NCBI GenBank assembly: GCA_947359465.1
Contig: OX375877.1
Location: 25,059,235-25,123,234, forward strand
DNA from: Metellina segmentata
Lineage: Eukaryota; Arthropoda; Arachnida; Araneae; Tetragnathidae
Length of the DNA: 64,000 nucleotides
Direction of reading: 5' to 3'
The notes beneath the pieces are model-generated. The model was not told the origin of the DNA, did not search any database, and saw only the letters and a list, made by a program, of their open reading frames with translations. Positions 59,970-64,000 of the stretch are shown here, in pieces (positions within the stretch are counted from its first letter, which is position 1; every line of letters begins with the position of its first letter). Made by a program: the position numbers and the translations under genes.

Positions 59970-60560
59970 TACACTGCATAATTATAGCAAGTGTTGTGGC
60001 ATCATTTTTTTTTCAATGCAGATGGACATAGTGCTGTTTCTGAGGCCACGGTACGAAGGTGGTTTAATACATTTAAGCGTGGAAATTTCAGCCTCGAAGA
60101 TGATGCCCGCTCTGGACGACCATCCTCTGTATACGTCTTTCGGTATGGTGGGACTGCAAAGGAATTGTTTATTACGAATTGTTGTCACAAAATCAGCCAA
60201 TAAATTCGTAAAAAAACAGTTCTCAAATGGCAATATTAAAAGCAAAAATCAAAGCAAAGCGGCTAGAACTGACCAATCGTCGAGGTGTTTTCTTCCAGTT
60301 TGACAATACGTGCACCCCCCCCCACATTTCTCTGAATGTCAGATAAAGTATGGTTGTGATGTTTTGTGTCAAACCCCCCCCCCCCATATATTCACTAGAC
60401 CTTGCCCCCTCAGATTTTCACCTCTTCACGTCACTTCAAAATTCTCTGAACGGCCTGGAGTTCCAATTCTTTGGAGCCAGTCAAATAGCACCTCGACAAC
60501 TTCTTTACAAATAAGCCTAATGATTTTTTTAAAGAATTATCTAGCTCCAGGAAAGATGGC
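59970..60560 (+). pseudogene. mariner transposase relic
   Basis: HTH region SEATVRRWFNTFKRGNFSLE then DDARSGRP (60040-60110). After a large internal deletion comes a FFQFDNTCTPPHIS remnant of the second Asp motif, expanded by C runs, and then SLDLAPSDFHLFTSLQNSLNG (third Asp region) near 60395-60455. Several frame shifts; dead. Confidence 0.8.
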
Positions 60561-61086
60561 AAAAAGTAATAGAATAAAATTGTGCTTTTGTGATTCAGTT
60601 AAATTTTTTTATGTTTTTGTACTACTTCGTTGAAATTTATCTTAAATCTCGCGCAGACGTTTCCGGTGACCCAATAGTATGCATGTAAGTAACTCACACA
60701 TAAGACTTTGCACAATCAGCTGCAATATATTCAGGAAATCTTTTGTCGTGAAAAAACTTTTCTCGATTGTTATGAGGCAACGGTTTTACTTTGTGGATTT
60801 ATACTACTTATAAAGTTCATCCCTCGAGTTTAATGAGCATTGCGTGCTCCGATTGTTATCAAGTGTTATGATGCAACGGATTAATTTTGTAGATTTCTAC
60901 TTATAAGGATTTTACCATGATTTTATTATACATATTTGCCCCAACTGTTTTTCGAATATTATGAAACAGCAAATTCATTCGGTAGTTAGTCCTTATAACA
61001 ATTGTCTATATTGGTGAACAAAACCGTTGTTTGGGGGTAATCATTATAAAGCAAGAGTAGTTTAATGAATATTACTTCTACTTATA
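60561..61086. other. Amt intron, nothing recognised
   Basis: AT-rich, no supported feature. Confidence 0.45.
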
Positions 61087-61091
61087 CTGAT

Positions 61092-61681
61092 TATAGCAAG
61101 CACAAATGAACCAGCGTAACTTAGTGTCTACCAAAAATTACTTCAAGGTAGAGTTGGGTTACACTGGTATTTATACTACCCCTTTGTAAGTTAAGTTTTG
61201 GAGTGGTAGCTAAGCTCGCTACAGTACTCCCCCTCCAGAATTTTAGCAGTCGCCGAAATTCGATAATTGACGTCACTTATAGAATGATTGCCATTTTTGC
61301 GTTTGACTGTAAGAGCTGTATAAAGATTACAGTTGTCGTGCTGCCTTTTACATGTTATTTTATCCATGCGGCAATTGCACGAATGGAGGATGTGATATAA
61401 CATTAGCAGTTTCTGCTATCACAGCGCTCCCTAGTGGTAGAAAGGTAATTAGTATCAACCATGGCGAATTCTACTGGACATTGTGTGCCATCCATCGAAT
61501 TTTTTTGTAAATTTTTAAGCATGTTTAAATCACGAACGTTGGTCACCAATATAGCAAGCGCGAATGAACCAGCGTAACTTAGTGTCTACCAAAAAGTACT
61601 TCAAGGTAGAGTTGGGTTACACTGGTATTTATACTACCCCTTTGTAAGTTAAGTTTTGGAGTGGTAGCTAAGCTCGCTACA
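61092..61681 (-). mobile_element. Miniature LTR retrotransposon (TRIM-like)
   Basis: Two 132-bp direct repeats (61092-61223 and 61550-61681) flank 326 bp. CTGAT lies on both outer sides (61087-61091, 61682-61686). On the minus strand the LTR begins TGTAGCGAGC and contains a TATA box (TATAAATACC). The internal part starts with TTGGTGACCAACG (primer-binding-site-like) and ends with the purine tract GGAGGGGGAG next to the second LTR. No coding capacity. Confidence 0.8.
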
Positions 61682-62490
61682 CTGATTATCGCCTAGTTTT
61701 ATGGAGGATTATGATTTTATTGACACTCAAATTTTTTAAAACCATGAATAACTTATAGTTTTGGAGCATTTTTAATTTTATTTCGAAGGCAAAAATTAAG
61801 TCTATTTTGAGAAAGTAAAAACAAACAAGTGTTTTAATTCTGTTTTAGTATTAAATTCAATTTAATTATTCATCAATTTGTATCTCTTTGCGTTAACTTT
61901 AGATGCTTTGTATTTACAAGCGATCTTTAATCCTTTTTATGATTTATTATTAAAAATTACCTGCTGAAATCCAATTTACGGCTAAGTCGAACTCAGAAGT
62001 TACTTTAAATAGATATCCCGTTTCAGAAAGTTTGCCCATCTGAAATGTGTGCTGGAATACGTTTAATACAACCACCCTTATTCCGTTATTCAATTTACTA
62101 CCATCCCTCACAAACGAATGTTTAATTAAACGTCAAAACTCAATTACACATAATTAAAACAAATATTTTCTTTTTATGCCATCTAAGTTTCCAACCTCAT
62201 TGCACCCCAAGCCTTCCGTTACAATTTAATTACATATCGATTGTAGCGCTTTTTGATCCATACCGCCTCCACAAAATTCGATTTTAAGGACGCATTAGGA
62301 CAGACGAGACAATGTCCTGGGAGGATAATGTTCTTTTCAGAACGCGTTTGGATTGCTGAAACTGTAATTAAACGAGATAAGAGCAGTTAATTGAGTTTTG
62401 GAATGAAGCCATAAGGAAACCAAATGGGGAATTATCTTACAAAACATTTGTTTCCGTGGAATAGAAAAGTTTCGTGATACTTTTTTAATT
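61682..62490. other. Amt intron, nothing recognised
   Basis: No supported feature. Confidence 0.45.
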
Positions 62491-62680
62491 TTGTTGTTTG
62501 ATGGTGTTGAACACTATTTATGCTTTACAAATGTTCTTATTTGCACAGATTTATATACACACAACATGAAACCTATTTTCAATTTTGTTGTTTGATGGCG
62601 TTGAACACTATTTATGCTTTACAAATGTTCTTATTTGTACAGATTTATATACACACAACATGGAACCTATTTGTACAAAA
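62491..62680. repeat. 94-bp direct duplication
   Basis: TTGTTGTTTGATGGTGTTGA and the following sequence repeat after 94 bp with only a few changes (units from 62491 and 62585). The frame across it is not evidence of a gene. Confidence 0.85.
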
Positions 62681-62871
62681 CTATACAAAGAATGCATTAA
62701 TAGGTCACCCGACTTCGGCATTGAAAAAATTATATTTGCCGTGCAAGTTTAAGCATTTTTGTATTAGAACTATAATCTTTAGTTCTAATGTTGCATTCAA
62801 TTGTATTTTGAGTTAATCCAATCTGTTTTATCATGGGATTTAAAAAGGCATCTCCATCAAGCTAACTTTAA

Positions 62872-63381
62872 CCCTTCTTTGCATGATTTTTTCTTTATTG
62901 GTGAAATAAATCAAGGTGATATAATTCATGTTCAAAATTAAAGGAAAAATGGTTAAAAAAAATCTTAGTATATATTTATGGTATAAATTTAGCAAAAAAC
63001 AATCGGATGGTATCATGTGGTATTTTTTAAATTAAACGCAAACTTTTTCAGAAATTGCTCTAAAAATAACAGAAACACATGTTACAAACCTTTCTTCCAC
63101 TCATTTTCACTTTTTTAGCAATAGAAACTCAAATATAATAAAACAAAATTAAAAACGAAATCATACGTTTATTGCAACTACAACAAACAGCGGAATGACA
63201 ACTTCAAGCTCATTTTACTGATAGTGACACTTGCTTATTTTTGACAGCTACGTTTTTTTTTTATGCAATGGACATTAAAAAGGTATCTAGACTCGATCAA
63301 CTTAAAGTGAACTTGTTCTTTTATATAATTTTCGGGCATTCAATGTTAGGATGGAAATTTCCACCATTATGCAAAGAAGGG
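62872..63381. mobile_element. piggyBac-like MITE, 510 bp
   Basis: TIRs CCCTTCTTTGCAT on both ends (inverse at the right), and TTAA on both sides (62868-62871 and 63382-63385). TTAA duplication with a CCC start is the piggyBac superfamily signature. Non-coding. Confidence 0.85.
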
Positions 63382-63509
63382 TTAAGGGAAAACAACATAA
63401 TTTTTGGATTTTGGAACTAGTACTAATTAGACAAGATAAGAGCAGTCTATTTTCAAAATGTTTGGAAAACCTCATTCAAATTGAGAGTACACAAAAAAAT
63501 AGAGTACAC

Positions 63510-64000
63510 CAGGCCTCGAAATAGATTTTTTAATACAGGTGCACACTGTGCACCTAAATTTTTAAATTAGGTGCACAAGTTTTATGCTAGGTGCACATTT
63601 TAAAAAAACGCAATGTAAAAGTATTAATGTAATGTAAACTACGGTATTAGTGGTGTATGTCTATATAGGTTCGTAGTGATCGTAAATAAAAAAAAAAACA
63701 TTTAAACATATCGAAATTCTACGGCGCAAGGCTGTCGCAACAGTCGCTTTAACAGAACCATCTGGAAAATGTTTCGATCATCGGAAAGTTCTGGTGGCAG
63801 TGACACAAGTAAACCTTCCTCCTGTATAAACCCGTTACGGCACAGCGATTTTGTTTTCGCATAGTGTGTATTTAGGAATTTTAATTACGTTCCTTTAGAG
63901 CGAGATATGTCGGTACTAATATATTTTGTTCAAACATCAAAATAACATAAAACACGTCCCCCCCCCCTTTTTTTTTTGTTAACGTTAGGTGCACTGTGTG
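63510..64000. mobile_element. hAT-A element, second copy, cut by the window end
   Basis: Begins CAGGCCTCGAAATA, followed by GGTGCAC-rich subterminal sequence. It matches the right part of 37832-39954 in inverse orientation (GTTCTGGTGGCAGTGACACA, CTCCTGTATAAACCCGTTAC). It lacks hAT-B at 63895-63905. Confidence 0.85.

Noticed and set aside
62520..62816. 98-codon frame with repeated segment
   Set aside because: It spans a 94-bp direct duplication, lacks codon structure and has no family features.

Overview
The window is eukaryotic, AT-rich, intron-rich DNA crowded with transposons. The mix of an Amt-type ammonium transporter gene, a DUF4817-type mariner-like element, PIF/Harbinger, hAT, Tc1 and piggyBac-like elements, a tRNA-derived SINE and long (TA)n tracts fits an arthropod, perhaps an arachnid. 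The species cannot be fixed from the sequence alone. No bacterial-style operon, CRISPR array, rRNA gene or functional tRNA gene was seen.

Backbone. Four consecutive coding exons of an ammonium transporter (Amt/MEP/Rh superfamily) lie on the + strand at 1118-1273, 9233-9421, 20488-20695 and 55360-55431. Splice sites and phases match at every junction, and the gene runs off both ends. Almost everything else lies in its introns of about 8.0, 11.1 and 34.7 kb.

Nested gene. Inside the 34.7-kb intron, on the opposite strand, is a 7.67-kb terminal exon (27764-35432) that stays open for 2,555 codons. It is made of 22 tandem units of 116-117 residues. The units are acidic, with one N-glycosylation sequon each, usually one Cys, and a Gly-Arg-Lys plus a Lys-Lys pair. 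Only 3-bp length changes occur between full units, and blocks of two and four units have been duplicated. Downstream are decayed 66-bp mini-repeats and decayed unique exons with a clean 112-bp intron, which suggest that an ancestral C-terminal part was lost. Just upstream, but pointing the other way, is a textbook TATA/Inr promoter and a signal-peptide first exon (35921-36066).

Transposons. (a) 434-20385: a hAT MITE, a Tc1 relic, a Tc1 copy split by a hAT element, minisatellites, a solo LTR inside a SINE, and an intact 1.5-kb mariner-like element with a 358-codon transposase. (b) 20.7-26 kb: microsatellites and several inverted-repeat elements. (c) 37.4-40 kb: a four-level nest (Tc1 fragment, then hAT-A, then hAT-B, then a 599-bp mariner derivative). 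(d) 44.4-50.2 kb: inverted SINE copies and a Tc1 derivative carrying a retroposed insert. (e) 50.6-54.2 kb: a pogo/Tigger-like element, an 844-bp PIF/Harbinger element encoding only a MADF protein, and hairpin-rich repeat modules. (f) 56.3-64 kb: a 3.6-kb Harbinger element (MADF plus HARBI1 relics) split by a hAT MITE, a mariner relic, a miniature LTR element, a piggyBac-like MITE and a second hAT-A copy. Two insertions can be checked against empty sites in paralogous repeats within this same window.
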